A stretch of DNA of 64,000 nt from Gammaproteobacteria bacterium. Lineage in GTDB: Bacteria > Pseudomonadota > Gammaproteobacteria > Nevskiales > Nevskiaceae. The notes below the pieces were generated by a model. The model was not told the origin of the DNA and did no database searches. It saw nothing but the letters and a program-made list of their open reading frames with translations. The translations under genes were made by a program, and so were the position numbers. The stretch lies in the NCBI GenBank assembly GCA_026398815.1, contig JAPLSA010000017.1, positions 682,001 through 746,000 of the forward strand, written 5' to 3'. Below, piece by piece: positions 27,600 through 39,800 of the stretch. Position 1 is the first letter of the stretch. Each line of letters opens with the position of its first letter.

Positions 27600-28060
27600 G
27601 GCGCGGCGATGTTCCCGGCCGGCACCACCGAGGCCAGCGGCGCACCGCCCGGGTCGGTGACAAAGCCGACCTTGGTCAGACCGGCCTTGGCCGCTTCGCT
27701 CATCACCGTGGCGATGATCTCGTAGCGCGCGTTGCGGTCGATGCGCAGATGCAGCTCCGGCGTCGGCTGCTGCTGACCGGCAGCGCGCAGCCGTTCGACC
27801 GCCTGGGTCTCATCGATGCGCTCGCCGTTCCACCAACGCTGGTTGTCGCCGTCGATCGCGAACTGCACGGCGTCGGCCTTCTGCACGTTGGTCGCCGAAT
27901 CGGCCTTCGGCAGATCGATCTTCACCGCATGGGTCAGCAGCGGCGCGGTGATGATGAAGATCACCAGCAGCACCAGCATGATGTCGACCAGCGGAATGAC
28001 GTTGATCTCCGCCATCGGCGCCGAATTGCGGGCGCCGCCGCCAAAGCTGCCGAATGCCAT
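27596..28060 (-). CDS. exbD: TonB energy transducer subunit ExbD
   Basis: Inner-membrane biopolymer-transport protein of 154 aa. It has a single N-terminal helix (about 23-43) in MAEINVIPLVDIMLVLLVIF, whose Asp is the proton-path residue, then a periplasmic domain. With ExbB it uses the proton gradient to power TonB. The insertion RWWNGERIDETQAVERLRAAG is typical of ExbD in xanthomonad-like clusters. It follows exbB by 1 nt and overlaps the PepSY gene. Confidence 0.93.
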   Translation of the reverse strand: MAFGSFGGGARNSAPMAEINVIPLVDIMLVLLVIFIITAPLLTHAVKIDLPKADSATNVQKADAVQFAIDGDNQRWWNGERIDETQAVERLRAAGQQQPTPELHLRIDRNARYEIIATVMSEAAKAGLTKVGFVTDPGGAPLASVVPAGNIAAP

Positions 28061-28061
28061 C

Positions 28062-28817
28062 TCAGCGCGCCCCGCCGGTGCCGACGCCGCCGGTCTTCAG
28101 CGGCGTGACATTGGCGCTGGCGGCCGCGTCGATCTTGCAGCCGGTGCCGAGGAAGGCGAACAGGTCATGCGCGAAGGCATCGAGCTGGGCCAGGGTCAGG
28201 CGGTTGGCACGGACGATCAGGTTGTAGCCGAGCACTGCCGGAATCGCGACCGCCAGACCGATGGCGGTCATGATCAGCGCCTCGCCGACCGGGCCGGCGA
28301 CCTTGTCCAGGGTGCCGGCGCCGCTGACGCCGATCGCGACCAGCGCGTGGTAGATGCCCCAGACCGTGCCGAGCAGGCCCACGAACGGCGCAGTGGCACC
28401 GACCGAGGCCAGCACGGTCAGGCCCGATTCGAGGCTGGCGGTTTCCTCATCAATCGTCTTGCGCATCGTGCGGGTCACGAAGTCCGACGCCGAGCCGGCC
28501 TCGTTGAGACGGTTGATGCCGTGCCGCTCGTGATGTCGGCTGGCGGCGATCGCGTGATAGACCAGATGCGAGAACGGCTCGTCCGGATGCTGCTGCTCGA
28601 CCTTGGCGGCCACCACGTCCAGCGACGGCGCGTTCCAGAAGAAATCCAGGAATCTGCTGGTACGGCGCCGGGCGCGGGTGTAGGTGACCAGCTTGGTGAC
28701 GATCAGGTACCAGCTGGCGGCGGAGGCCAGCGCCATCAGCACCAGGATGGTCTTCGCCACGCCATCGGCCTGGGTCAGGAAGTGGCCGAAGCCGATACCG
28801 CTTGCCGCTGGGTCCAT
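28062..28817 (-). CDS. exbB: TonB energy transducer subunit ExbB (MotA/TolQ/ExbB family)
   Basis: Inner-membrane proton channel subunit of 251 aa with three helices (about 25-45, 143-165 and 185-205). The family core is GATAPFVGLLGTVWGIYHAL and the later EALIMTAIGLAVAIPAV. The ATG at 28817 has GAGAGA 8 nt upstream; an in-frame upstream Met (28853) lacks a site. It sits between tonB and exbD, in the standard order. Confidence 0.93.
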   Translation of the reverse strand: MDPAASGIGFGHFLTQADGVAKTILVLMALASAASWYLIVTKLVTYTRARRRTSRFLDFFWNAPSLDVVAAKVEQQHPDEPFSHLVYHAIAASRHHERHGINRLNEAGSASDFVTRTMRKTIDEETASLESGLTVLASVGATAPFVGLLGTVWGIYHALVAIGVSGAGTLDKVAGPVGEALIMTAIGLAVAIPAVLGYNLIVRANRLTLAQLDAFAHDLFAFLGTGCKIDAAASANVTPLKTGGVGTGGAR

Positions 28818-28899
28818 TGCGCAATCTCTCGAACGAATACGAAAAACGAACATCAGGCCGGACGCGTTCGCCCGGCAGACAGGAGTGGGAGCCGCGCCC

Positions 28900-29613
28900 T
28901 TAGGACTTCATCTCGAACACCACCGGCACGATCACCCAGGCTTCGATGGTCTCGTCGCCGCGCCGGGCCGGCACGAAACGCCATTTGCGGAACACGATGT
29001 CGCGCGCCGCCCGGTCGAGGCTGCTGGAGCCGCTGGACTGCTCGATCTTGACGTCGCCAGCCGTACCTTCCCGGGTCACCAGCACGCTCAACAACACCTT
29101 GCCGCTTTCGCGGCGCAGCTTGGCGGCGTACGGATAGACCGGCAGCGGGTTGTTCAGATAGGAGGCCACGAAGTTCGGCGGCACCACGGCAGGTTCAGCG
29201 GCCGGCGCGGCCGCTGGTGCCGACGGCGCCGGGGGAGCAGGCGCTTCGGCCACCGCTTCGGCCACCGGCTCGGGGTCGGGCGGCGGCGTGGCGATCGCCG
29301 ACGGCGTCGGCTTGGGCGTCGACATCAGCCGGGGCTGCGGTTGCGGCTTTTCCTGCGGCGGCGGGGGTGGTGGCGGGACCGTCACCAGCGGCGCTTCGGC
29401 CAGCATCGCCACCTGCATCAGCACCGGCTCCGGCGGCGGCGGCTCCGGGGTGGCCAGCAGCAGCACGGCAAGGCCGCCCAGATGCAGCCCGCCGACCGCC
29501 AGCGCCGCCAGCAGCCGTCCCCGGGGCGACAGCCGCTGGCCGGCGCGGTAGTCGGCCCGGGGGGCGAGATCGTCGGGGGCGGGCATCGCCGCTGCGCTCA
29601 CAGGTCTGCCCAT
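28900..29613 (-). CDS. tonB: TonB energy transducer
   Basis: Couples the inner-membrane proton gradient to the outer-membrane receptor (237 aa). One N-terminal helix (about 34-54) is followed by a Pro-rich spanner (about 57-145; PPPPPPP, PQPQPR, repeated PAPAP) and the TonB_C domain (about 150-237; PVYPYAAKLRRESGKVLLSV, RKWRFVPARR). The start at 29613 overlaps the dioxygenase stop by 16 nt. Met at 29586 is an alternative. It is likely dedicated to the adjoining receptor. Confidence 0.93.
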   Translation of the reverse strand: MGRPVSAAAMPAPDDLAPRADYRAGQRLSPRGRLLAALAVGGLHLGGLAVLLLATPEPPPPEPVLMQVAMLAEAPLVTVPPPPPPPQEKPQPQPRLMSTPKPTPSAIATPPPDPEPVAEAVAEAPAPPAPSAPAAAPAAEPAVVPPNFVASYLNNPLPVYPYAAKLRRESGKVLLSVLVTREGTAGDVKIEQSSGSSSLDRAARDIVFRKWRFVPARRGDETIEAWVIVPVVFEMKS

Positions 29614-30281
29614 TTGCGCAGCAGGTTGTGGTAGGTGCCCGACAGCCGCACCAGCGCCGGATGCCCCTGCGGATGCAGTTCGCGGAGCTGCATCAGGGCG
29701 CGGTCCATCTCGTAGAGCAGACGCCGGTTGTCGTCGTCGCGCACCATGCTCTGCACCCAGAAGAACGACGCCAGCCGCGCGCCGCGCGTCACCGGCCGCA
29801 CCTCGTGCAGGCTGGTCGCCGGATACAGCAGCAGGTGGCCGGCCGGCAGCTTCAGCTGGTGAACGCCGTAGGTGTCCTCGATGATCAGTTCGCCGCCGTC
29901 GTAGCTCTTCGGATCGGCCAGGAACAGGGTTGCCGACAGATCGGTCCGCACCCGGTACGGCGGCTGCTCGGTCAGCCGCACGGCGGTGTCGATGTGGGCA
30001 CCGAAGTGACCGCCGCCGGTGTAGCGGTTGAACAGCGGCGGAAACACCTTCAGCGGCAGCGCCGCCGAAGTGAACTGCTGCGACTGGCCGAGCGCCGCCA
30101 GCACCCGCGCGCCCAGTTCGGCGGCCACCGGATGCGTCTCGGTCAGCTGCTCGTTCTGCTTGACTCGCGCCGCCTCGCCGCCGGCCGTGCGGCGGCCGTC
30201 TTCCCAGTCAGCCGCCGCCAGCCGCTCGCACATCATGGCCACGGTGCCCGGATCCAGCAGGTTGGCGATGCGAACGATCAT
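29598..30281 (-). CDS. Fe(II)/2-oxoglutarate dioxygenase, PiuC/PKHD type
   Basis: A cytosolic PKHD-type hydroxylase of 227 aa. Iron ligands are His and Asp in GHFGAHIDTAVR (about 97-104) and a distal His in PATSLHEVRPVTRGAR, whose Arg contacts 2-oxoglutarate. PiuC-like proteins are encoded beside catecholate siderophore receptors (PiuA/Fiu) and are iron-regulated; their substrate is unknown. It follows the receptor by 25 nt and overlaps tonB. Confidence 0.92.
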   Translation of the reverse strand: MIVRIANLLDPGTVAMMCERLAAADWEDGRRTAGGEAARVKQNEQLTETHPVAAELGARVLAALGQSQQFTSAALPLKVFPPLFNRYTGGGHFGAHIDTAVRLTEQPPYRVRTDLSATLFLADPKSYDGGELIIEDTYGVHQLKLPAGHLLLYPATSLHEVRPVTRGARLASFFWVQSMVRDDDNRRLLYEMDRALMQLRELHPQGHPALVRLSGTYHNLLRKWADL

Positions 30282-30306
30282 GGCGGGCGGCGTCGGTGGA
30301 GTGGTT

Positions 30307-32649
30307 TCAGTACTTGATGTTCAGCGCCAGCAGGAACGAGCGCGGGATGCTGGGCTGGTAGCGCCCGCCGCCGTTGTTGACCGCACTGATATAGCGCTCG
30401 TCGAGCAGGTTGTAGATGTTGGCCTGCACACCGACATTGGCCGTCACGTCGTAGCTGACCACGGCATCGACGACGATGTAGTCCTCGATCGTGGCGATGC
30501 CACTGGTGATGGTGGCGAAATTGTTGTTGATCTGGCGCGCCTGGCTGTCGATGTAGCGCAGGCCGCCACCGATGGTCAGCGGGCCGGTGATCGGACCGAA
30601 AGCCAGCGGCAGCTTGTAGCTGGTCCAGGTGGTGATGCTGTTCTTCGGCGAGAACTGGATCGCCGCGCCGGTCTGGGTCGATGGAACGCCGTCGGTCACG
30701 ATCGTGCCCGAGGTGACTTTCGCGTCCTGGAAGGTATAGCCCACCGACACCTGCCAGGCCTCGGTGATGTTGCCGACCAGCCCGAGTTCCACGCCCTGGA
30801 TGCGGCGTTCGCCGTACTGGACGATCTCGTTGCCGGACTGCCGGGCGAGATCGTTCTTCGACTCGGTGCGGAACAGCGCGGCGGTCGCGGCCAGCTTGTT
30901 GTCGAGCAGATCCCACTTGGTGCCGACTTCGACGCTGTCCGCCTTCGACGGCGAGAGTGCAGCCGAGTTGATGTTGGTGGCCGATGCGCTGAGTGCGAAG
31001 TTGTCACCGCTCGGCGGGCGCTTGCTGGTGCCGTACGAGGCGTAGACCGAGCCGTTCGGCAGCGGCTTCCAGAGGCCGCCGGCCTTGTAGGTGACCAGGG
31101 TGCCGCTCTTGACAAGCCGTGAGCCGAGCACCGTGCCGACCGGCGTCACGCCCGGGTTCGCAGCGGCGGTCGACAGCGTGCCGGCTTCGGTTTCGGTGCG
31201 ATAGCGCTCGAAGCGCAGGCTGCCGCTCAACTGGAACTGATCACGATCTCCGAACTTCGCGGTGTCGTTCAGATAGACGGCGCCGGTTCGCGTGCGGCCA
31301 TCGGTGAACGCGCCGTTCTGCGACAGCGTGACGCCGGGATCGGACGGGTCCGGATTGTAGGCGTTGGCACGCTGCTGGGTCTGCGCGGGCGTGGTGGCCG
31401 TGACCACGAGGGACGGCGAATTCTGTGCTTCCTCGATGAATTCGAAGCCGCCGGCGAAGTCGTGCTTGACCGCACCGGTGGTGAGCGAACCGCGCAGATT
31501 GGTCTGGTTGGTCAGCAGATCGTTGTGGCGGATGATGCCCTGGCGCGAACGGTTGACCGTCCAGGTGGAGGGATCATTGACGTCGGGGAAATCCTGCGCG
31601 GCATTCGCGGTCTGGTGCGGCCCGGGCGCGGTCAGCACGCGCCACTGTGAGGTGCGGCTGTAGCGCGAGATGTTGGTGACCGTGTAGCCCGGCTTGATGT
31701 CGTGCTCGATACGGCCGGTGAAGGTGTTGACGTCGATGTTCTCGTAATCGCTGTCGAGACCGTAGAAATTCGTGCTGTCGACCGGCTTGGCAACGACGCC
31801 GGCGCTGTTGAGCGTCGGGTTGCGCCAACCGGACACGCCGATGGCCGTGACGCCGCCGTCCGGCGTGTTGTCGTGGAAGATGTGCTGGGTGAACAGCGTG
31901 ATGCGGGTCGGGCTGCCGAGGCCGAAGGCGATCGACGGCGCCACGCCCCAGCGCTGGTTCTCGACCTGGTCGCGGCCGGCAACGCCGCCGTCCTGGCCGA
32001 CCACGTTCAGGCGCACGGCGATGTCGTCGCTGATCTTGCGGTTGACATCGACCGTCGCGCGGCGGCGGTCACGGGTGCCGTAGGCCAGCGTGCCGCCGAT
32101 CGCGTCATCGGCGAACGGCGTCTTCGACACCAGGTTGATGTAGCCGGAAGCCACGCCGCGGCCGTTGTCGGCGCCAGCCGGGCCCTTGACGATCTCGACC
32201 TGTTCCAGATTGAACAGGTCGCGGGTGGCCGGGGAGATGTCGCGGATGTTGTCGACGAATACGCTGCCCTGGCTGTCGAAGCCGCGCATGAACACCGCGT
32301 CACCACTGGTGGTGTTGCCGTTCTCGCCCTGCTGGAAGGTGATGCCCGGCGTCATGCGCAGCGCGTCGCTCAGGGTCAATGCGCCCTGCTGCTGCATCAG
32401 TTCCTTCTTGACCACGTTGATGGTCTGCGGGGTGTCGACCAACGGCTGCGTGAACTTGGGCGACGACACCTTGTCGGCCTTGATATTGCTGGCGGCCTCG
32501 CCCTCGACCTTCACCGTCGGCAGCGTTACGGCCGCATCGGACTGCGCGACCTGGACGGGCGCGGCAGTCTGGGCGGAAGCAGGCAGGGCGTAGGCGGCCA
32601 GCACGGCGGCGGCGATCGGGCTCAGGCGGAACAGCGGCGGCAACGACAT
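30307..32649 (-). CDS. TonB-dependent catecholate siderophore receptor (Fiu/PiuA-like)
   Basis: An outer-membrane receptor of 780 aa. A signal peptide (to about ASA, residue 26) is followed by the plug (about 50-180), including TPQTINVVKKELMQQQGA, DALRMTPGITFQQGE, VFMRGFDSQG and EIVKGPAG. The 22-strand barrel ends LLALNIKY with a C-terminal aromatic. Fiu/PiuA-like receptors take up iron complexed to catecholates. I chose the ATG at 32649 (MSLPPLF) with GGAG about 10 nt upstream. It heads the iron operon and a Fur-like box lies 132 nt upstream. Confidence 0.93.
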   Translation of the reverse strand: MSLPPLFRLSPIAAAVLAAYALPASAQTAAPVQVAQSDAAVTLPTVKVEGEAASNIKADKVSSPKFTQPLVDTPQTINVVKKELMQQQGALTLSDALRMTPGITFQQGENGNTTSGDAVFMRGFDSQGSVFVDNIRDISPATRDLFNLEQVEIVKGPAGADNGRGVASGYINLVSKTPFADDAIGGTLAYGTRDRRRATVDVNRKISDDIAVRLNVVGQDGGVAGRDQVENQRWGVAPSIAFGLGSPTRITLFTQHIFHDNTPDGGVTAIGVSGWRNPTLNSAGVVAKPVDSTNFYGLDSDYENIDVNTFTGRIEHDIKPGYTVTNISRYSRTSQWRVLTAPGPHQTANAAQDFPDVNDPSTWTVNRSRQGIIRHNDLLTNQTNLRGSLTTGAVKHDFAGGFEFIEEAQNSPSLVVTATTPAQTQQRANAYNPDPSDPGVTLSQNGAFTDGRTRTGAVYLNDTAKFGDRDQFQLSGSLRFERYRTETEAGTLSTAAANPGVTPVGTVLGSRLVKSGTLVTYKAGGLWKPLPNGSVYASYGTSKRPPSGDNFALSASATNINSAALSPSKADSVEVGTKWDLLDNKLAATAALFRTESKNDLARQSGNEIVQYGERRIQGVELGLVGNITEAWQVSVGYTFQDAKVTSGTIVTDGVPSTQTGAAIQFSPKNSITTWTSYKLPLAFGPITGPLTIGGGLRYIDSQARQINNNFATITSGIATIEDYIVVDAVVSYDVTANVGVQANIYNLLDERYISAVNNGGGRYQPSIPRSFLLALNIKY

Positions 32650-32780
32650 CGACAGGCACTCCGGAAAGGGGACTAGAAACCCGGCGTCGCCTGGGCGACG
32701 CAGCATCGGGCGTGAGTCTTTTCGGTATGTGCCGATGCAGCGGAACTGCCCGGCTGTGCCTGACGAGACGCTGTTAGATT

Positions 32781-32801
32781 AAATGATAGGTATTCGCATT
32801 T
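32781..32801. promoter_or_regulatory. Fur-box-like palindrome upstream of the siderophore receptor
   Basis: AAATGATAGGTATTCGCATTT, an AT-rich near-palindrome (outer AAATG/CATTT), resembles Fur boxes upstream of other TonB-dependent receptors. It lies in a short AT-rich island between the divergent receptor and astD. On the minus strand a TTGCAA-N16-TTTAAT promoter overlaps it, so bound Fur would block receptor transcription. Confidence 0.68.
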
Positions 32802-32808
32802 GCAATAA

Positions 32809-34374
<1,566 letters not shown>

Positions 34375-34378
34375 CGCC

Positions 34379-35437
34379 ATGACCGCCACCCGCTGGATCG
34401 ACCTGCGCAGCGACACCGTCACCCGCCCGACGGCGGCGATGCGCGCCGCGATGCACGCTGCCGAAGTCGGCGACGACGTCTACGGCGATGATCCCTCGGT
34501 CAATCGTCTGCAAGCCCATGCGGCGGATCGCTTCGGTTTCGAGGCAGCGCTGTGGTTTGCCAGCGGTACGCAATCGAACCTGGCGGCACTGATGAGCCAC
34601 TGTGGCCGCGGCGACGAGATGATCTGCGGCCAGGACGCCCACACCTACCGCTACGAGCAGGGCGGCGCCGCGGTGCTCGGCTCGATCCAGCCGCAGCCGA
34701 TCGTCCATCAGCCGGACGGATCGCTGGCGCTGGCCGACATCGCCGCCGCGATCAAGCCGGACGACCTGCACTTCGCGCGGACGCGCTTGCTGGCGCTGGA
34801 GAACACCATCGGTGGCAAGGTGCTGCCGCCGGCCTATGTCCGCGAGGCCTGCGCGTTCGCGAAATCGCGCGGCCTGGCCACCCATCTCGATGGCGCGCGG
34901 CTGATGAATGCCGTGGTGGCATCGGCTCAGGACGAGCGCGATGCCGTCGCCGGGTTCGATTCGGTGTCGCTGTGCCTGTCCAAGGGGCTCGGCGCGCCGG
35001 CCGGCTCGCTGCTGCTCGGCAGCCGGACGCTGATCGCCAACGCCCGGCGCTGGCGCAAGGCGCTGGGCGGCGGACTGCGCCAGGCCGGCTTCTATGCAGC
35101 GGCTGGCCTGTATGCGCTGGAACATCACGTAGCAAGGCTGGCCGAGGATCACGCCAACGCCGCGCGTCTGGCCGCCGGGCTGACAGCGCTGGGGCTGGCG
35201 GTCGAACCGGTGCAGACCAACATCGTGTTCTTCAGCCTTGCGGAAGAAGACCTGCCGGCGCTGCGGGCGCAGTTGCACGCCGGTGGCGTGCTCGCCAGTC
35301 TCGGCCCGCGTACCCGGCTGGTCACCCATCTGGACATTTCCCGTCAGCAGGTCGAGCAGGTACTGGCCGTCTTTGGCGACTACTACGCTCACCGCCGCCA
35401 GACAACATCGTCCCACCCATTGCAGGACCACTCGTGA
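34379..35437 (+). CDS. ltaE: Low-specificity L-threonine aldolase
   Basis: PLP enzyme of fold type I that cleaves threonine and allo-threonine to glycine and acetaldehyde (352 aa). Family start is [17 protein letters not shown]. The segment [17 protein letters not shown] follows, and the PLP lysine is in [23 protein letters not shown] carries the PLP-contact Asp. It begins 4 nt after astD and its stop overlaps the astB GTG by 4 nt, so it is translated within the arginine operon though its reaction is not part of the AST pathway. Confidence 0.92.
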   Translation: MTATRWIDLRSDTVTRPTAAMRAAMHAAEVGDDVYGDDPSVNRLQAHAADRFGFEAALWFASGTQSNLAALMSHCGRGDEMICGQDAHTYRYEQGGAAVLGSIQPQPIVHQPDGSLALADIAAAIKPDDLHFARTRLLALENTIGGKVLPPAYVREACAFAKSRGLATHLDGARLMNAVVASAQDERDAVAGFDSVSLCLSKGLGAPAGSLLLGSRTLIANARRWRKALGGGLRQAGFYAAAGLYALEHHVARLAEDHANAARLAAGLTALGLAVEPVQTNIVFFSLAEEDLPALRAQLHAGGVLASLGPRTRLVTHLDISRQQVEQVLAVFGDYYAHRRQTTSSHPLQDHS

Positions 35438-36798
35438 ACCCCGATTCGGAGCGCAACACCGCAGCCGCCACCATCGAAGCGAACTTCGATGGCCTGGTCG
35501 GGCCAACCCACAACTACGCGGGTCTGGCGCAGGGCAATCAGGCGGCGGCGAAGAATGCCGAGCAACCGTCGAACCCGAAGGCAGCAGCATTGCAGGGCCT
35601 GGCCAAGATGCAGGCGCTGGCGCGGCTCGGGCTGGCGCAGGGCGTGCTGCCACCGCAGGAGCGGCCGCACATTCCGACCTTGAAACAGCTTGGCTTCGAC
35701 GGCCGCGAAGCCGACGTGCTGAAGCGCGTCCATCGCGATGCCCCGCAGCTGCTGGCCGCCATGTCCTCGGCCTCGTCGATGTGGACCGCCAACGCCGCCA
35801 CCGTCTCGCCAGGCGCCGACACCGCCGACGGCCGGGTGCACTTCACACCGGCCAATCTGGCGACCCACCTGCATCGCTCGATCGAACCGGTGGTGACCGG
35901 CCGAGCGCTGGCGACGATCTTTCGCGACGAGCATCACTTCGTTCACCACGCGCCACTGCCGTCCACCCCGCAGATGGGCGACGAAGGCGCGGCCAACCAC
36001 ACGCGCCTGTGCGCCGAGCATGGCCGTCACGGGCTGGAACTGTTCGTCTACGGTGCCGGCGGTGACAAGGAACCGAAACCGGCGGTGCATCCGGCGCGCC
36101 AGAGCCGTGCCGCCGGCGAAGCGATTGCCCGGCTGCACCGACTCGATCCGGATCATGTTCACCACGCCCAGCAGCAGCCATCGGCGATCGACGCTGGCGT
36201 GTTCCACAACGACGTCATCGCGGTCGGCAACCAGCACGTGCTGCTGCATCACGAGTCGGCATTCGTCGATGCCCAGGCCATCCGGGACTGGGCCAGGCGC
36301 CGCCTGCGCGGCCGCGATCCGGTCTTCATCGAGATCAAGGCCCGCGAACTGAGCGTCGATGCAGCCATCGGCAGCTACCTGTTCAACAGCCAGCTGGTGA
36401 CGATGCCGGACGGCAGCATGCGTCTGTTCTGCGCGCTTGAATGCCAGGAGCAGGAAGCGGTCTGGGCGACGATCCAGCGGATCATCGACGCGCCGGACAA
36501 TCCGATCACCGGTGCCGAGGTATTCGACCTGCGCCAGAGCATGCGCAACGGCGGCGGCCCGGCCTGTCTGCGCCTGCGCGTGGTACTGGACGCAGCGCAG
36601 GCCGCCGCCGTCAACCCGAAGGTGTGGATCGACGAGCCGCTGGCGGCGCGTCTGGAGGACTGGATCGGCAAGCACTACCGCGACCGGCTGGTGCTGGCCG
36701 ATCTTGCCGATCCGCAGTTGCTGGATGCGTCCCGCTGCGCTCTTGATGAGCTGACGCAGTTGCTCGGTCTCGGCAGCCTCTACGACTTCCAGCGCTAG
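35434..36798 (+). CDS. astB: N-succinylarginine dihydrolase
   Basis: Second enzyme of the AST pathway (454 aa; E. coli AstB is about 447), hydrolysing succinylarginine to succinylornithine, ammonia and CO2. The N-terminal [34 protein letters not shown] and [14 protein letters not shown] are diagnostic of the amidinotransferase-fold AstB. Start is the GTG at 35434, with AGGA 7 nt upstream, forming a GTGA overlap with the ltaE stop. No closer ATG fits the family N-terminus. It is the last gene of the run before a hairpin. Confidence 0.95.
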   Translation: MNPDSERNTAAATIEANFDGLVGPTHNYAGLAQGNQAAAKNAEQPSNPKAAALQGLAKMQALARLGLAQGVLPPQERPHIPTLKQLGFDGREADVLKRVHRDAPQLLAAMSSASSMWTANAATVSPGADTADGRVHFTPANLATHLHRSIEPVVTGRALATIFRDEHHFVHHAPLPSTPQMGDEGAANHTRLCAEHGRHGLELFVYGAGGDKEPKPAVHPARQSRAAGEAIARLHRLDPDHVHHAQQQPSAIDAGVFHNDVIAVGNQHVLLHHESAFVDAQAIRDWARRRLRGRDPVFIEIKARELSVDAAIGSYLFNSQLVTMPDGSMRLFCALECQEQEAVWATIQRIIDAPDNPITGAEVFDLRQSMRNGGGPACLRLRVVLDAAQAAAVNPKVWIDEPLAARLEDWIGKHYRDRLVLADLADPQLLDASRCALDELTQLLGLGSLYDFQR

Positions 36799-36809
36799 CG
36801 ATCCACTCG

Positions 36810-36843
36810 CGCAGACCGGAGCCGAACAAAGCTCCGGCCTGCG
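36810..36843. terminator. Hairpin between convergent astB and the giant esterase gene
   Basis: Stem CGCAG (36810-36814) + CCGGAGC (36816-36822) pairs with GCTCCGG (36831-36837) + CTGCG (36839-36843), with an 8-nt loop. It lies between two convergent genes. No T-run follows on either strand, so it is only a probable terminator. Confidence 0.5.
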
Positions 36844-36852
36844 CGGCGGCTC

Positions 36853-39800
36853 CTATGGCGCCGGCGGGGTCTGAATCGACGGGAGGATGCCAATCCTGTT
36901 CAGGAACTCCAGTTCCTGAGCGCGCGACTCCTCCGACTTGCCTGGGGAATTCGGCCAGTCGTGTCCGAGGCCGGCAATGTTCACGAAATCGCAAGTCCGA
37001 CCCAGCGCGCGAATCGAGGTGCACAGGCGCAGATTCGCATTCTCTGCGAAGACGATGTCTCCATCGGCATGGAAGATCAGGTACGGAGGCAGATTGCGTT
37101 CGATGCCGCGCTCCGGACTGATCGAATCGACAAACTCGCCGAACCGGTCCAGCTGCGATTGAGCCAATTGGCTATCCGGTGCAGTTGAACTCACGCCGGA
37201 GCGCAACACGACCGCCCCCACTCGCGACAGCGGGTTGTTTCGGTACGAGGTTGTGACGGGCGGCTCCAGGAGCGATGCCCAAACCGCATTGCCGCCTCCG
37301 GAACTGGTCCCTGTAACAACGATTCGAGTCGGATCGATACCCAGTTGCGCAGCATTTTCCTGAGCCCAACGCACGACCTTGCGAACGTCATCCGCATGCA
37401 CGTAGGCATAAGTGCCGAAGCGCTCGTTCACACGTTGATCAGGAGAAATGACAACCATGCCCTGGTCAGTTGCCCAATACCGCGACCGTGACTGAGGCAA
37501 GCCACCGCGCGCCCAACCGCCTCCACTCCAGTCGATGTACGCAGCCCTGCGATCGCCCGCTTGCAGGCCCGGCGGATTGAACACGAACGCCCGTACCGGC
37601 ACCACCGCGTCTGTCCGGATGACATAGCTGGTGGAAGCGCCTGAAACCACAGTCGGCGTGTTCGCCACCGGATCAATGACGGTCGACAAGGTCAGCGTCG
37701 AACTGGCGTTGCCGAGACGAAGCGTCACAGCCGCGCTGGCCGAGTAAGTGGTCGGCATGACGAATCGGACAACGATGCTGTCGCCTTCGTTGACGGTGCC
37801 GGCAGCCGCAGTGAACGCCCCCCCGTTGATGTTGTAGAAGCCGTTGGTCACCGACACTGCCGTCGGACCCGTCGAATTGCTGACCACGACCGGCTGGGTG
37901 AACTGCACCGTTCCCGGCAACACCAACGCCCCCGAGTAGGTCGATGCGGGCGCCAGCGTGAATCTGTTCGGCCGCGTCGGCGACGACGCGGTACGAACAG
38001 GCCAGTTGATCGTGCCACCGCCAATGGTGATGTCGACCGAGTAGGTGCGTCCGTAATCAGGCCCCGTCAGCACGCGGACTCGCAGGATGTCGCCCGGCGT
38101 AGCAACCCCCTGATCACCGGTGTATGGCCCGCCATTCAGACTGTAGCTGTAGGGCGCGTTGATCGAGATCGGCACGACGACGTTGACGCCACTGACAGGT
38201 ATCGGCGGCGACACGACTTCGCTGTTGATCGGTGCGGAGCGCACATCCGGGAACCGAAGCTGATCGACAAGGGTGTCGACCGGCGCCTGTGTGGTCACCG
38301 ACCACGACGTGCTGTAGCTCCCGACCGTCACCGTCGCAGTACGGATATCACCGATCAGCGGTCCCGCCGTCACCAGCAGGCGCAGCGTGTCGCCATTGCG
38401 AACCACGCCCGTCGTACCGGTGAAGGGAACACCGTTGACGCTGAACATTCCACCGCTGATCTGGACACGGCCCGGGCTGACGAGACCGGAAATCGTCACC
38501 GGTTCGCTGATGGTGCCAAGCAAGGTGAATGCCGTGGCCGGGGCGAAACTGAATGCGGCAGGTGCCGCCAGGCCGTTCGCCTCGAACGTCAGGAAGGTGG
38601 CGGATACGTCGCCAATGGTGAGCACCGCTCCCGTCGCGTCCTGCTCGGCGAATCCCGACGAGATAGCCACGACATCTCCAGCGACGACCGTCCCGGCCAG
38701 CATCGTCCACGGACCACCATTGACCCGGTAGGCGCCGCGGGAAATCGAGATTGGAGTGGCTGTGTTGATGCCGGCGACCGTAATCGCGTTGCTGGTACTC
38801 GCAGTGAACGGCAACACGTTGAACGCCGGCTGGAACTCGAACGCATCCGGATGCTGGTCGGCTGCAAGCGTTTCGACGGCGTAAGTCGAGCTGACATCCC
38901 CGACCGTCAGCGTGACGCTGGTGGTCACGCCGAAGTCGGCCGCGGACTGCAGTTGCACATCGACGATGTCGCCGCTGACGACCGACCCCACCGCCATCGT
39001 CCGAGGCTGACCATTGATGCTGTAGGTGCCACCACCGGTGATTGAGATCGGGACTGGCACGTTGATGCCGCGTACTTGCACCGGCAGGCTCGTATAGGTC
39101 GTCGAACGGGTCGCGCCAAAAATGTTCGTAAACACCGCCAGTGGGTCCGGCTGGTTGTCCGCCACGAAGGCGCGTGTCGTCACCACGAACGCAGCCTGTA
39201 CTCCGCCAATGTCGAGAGTGGCCTGCGCTGAAGTCGTGAAGCCGGGCGACGCCGTCACGCGAACCGCCACGAGGTCGCCGTTGCGGACCACCGACGCGAC
39301 CGCCGAGAACGGCCCGTTGTTGATGCTGTAGCTACCGCCCACGACGCTGATCGGCGACTCCACGTTGATGCCGCTGACCGTGATGTTGTCGCTGGTCTGC
39401 TCGGAGCTTGGCTCGACTTCGGTACGAGGCGCGAAGCTGAATGCGTCCGGCGTGCTGTCGGCCACCAACGATGCCGTGGTCACCCGGAACTCCGCGCTGA
39501 TGCCGCCGACGGTCAAAGTCGCCGTACTCGTGGTGCTGCCGGTGAATGGCGCCAGCAGTTGCACCGTCACCACATCACCTGCGCGAACCGTGCCGGAATT
39601 GCCGGAATACGGGCCGCCATTGACGTTGTAAAGCCCGCCGGTCACCGATATCAGCGATGCGGTATCGATTCCCGTGATCGTGACTGCGTTGCTGGTCTGC
39701 GTGGTTCCCGGAGTGACATCGGTCAGCGGTGCAAAACTGAAGGCGTCCGGCACGCTGTCTCCGGCTGCCGCCGTCGTCACCGAGAACGTCGCAGAAACGT

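Noticed and set aside
24693-27725. A 1010-aa plus-strand open frame opposite apbE to exbD
   Set aside because: Antisense shadow of five recognisable minus-strand genes; composition typical of high-GC reverse frames.
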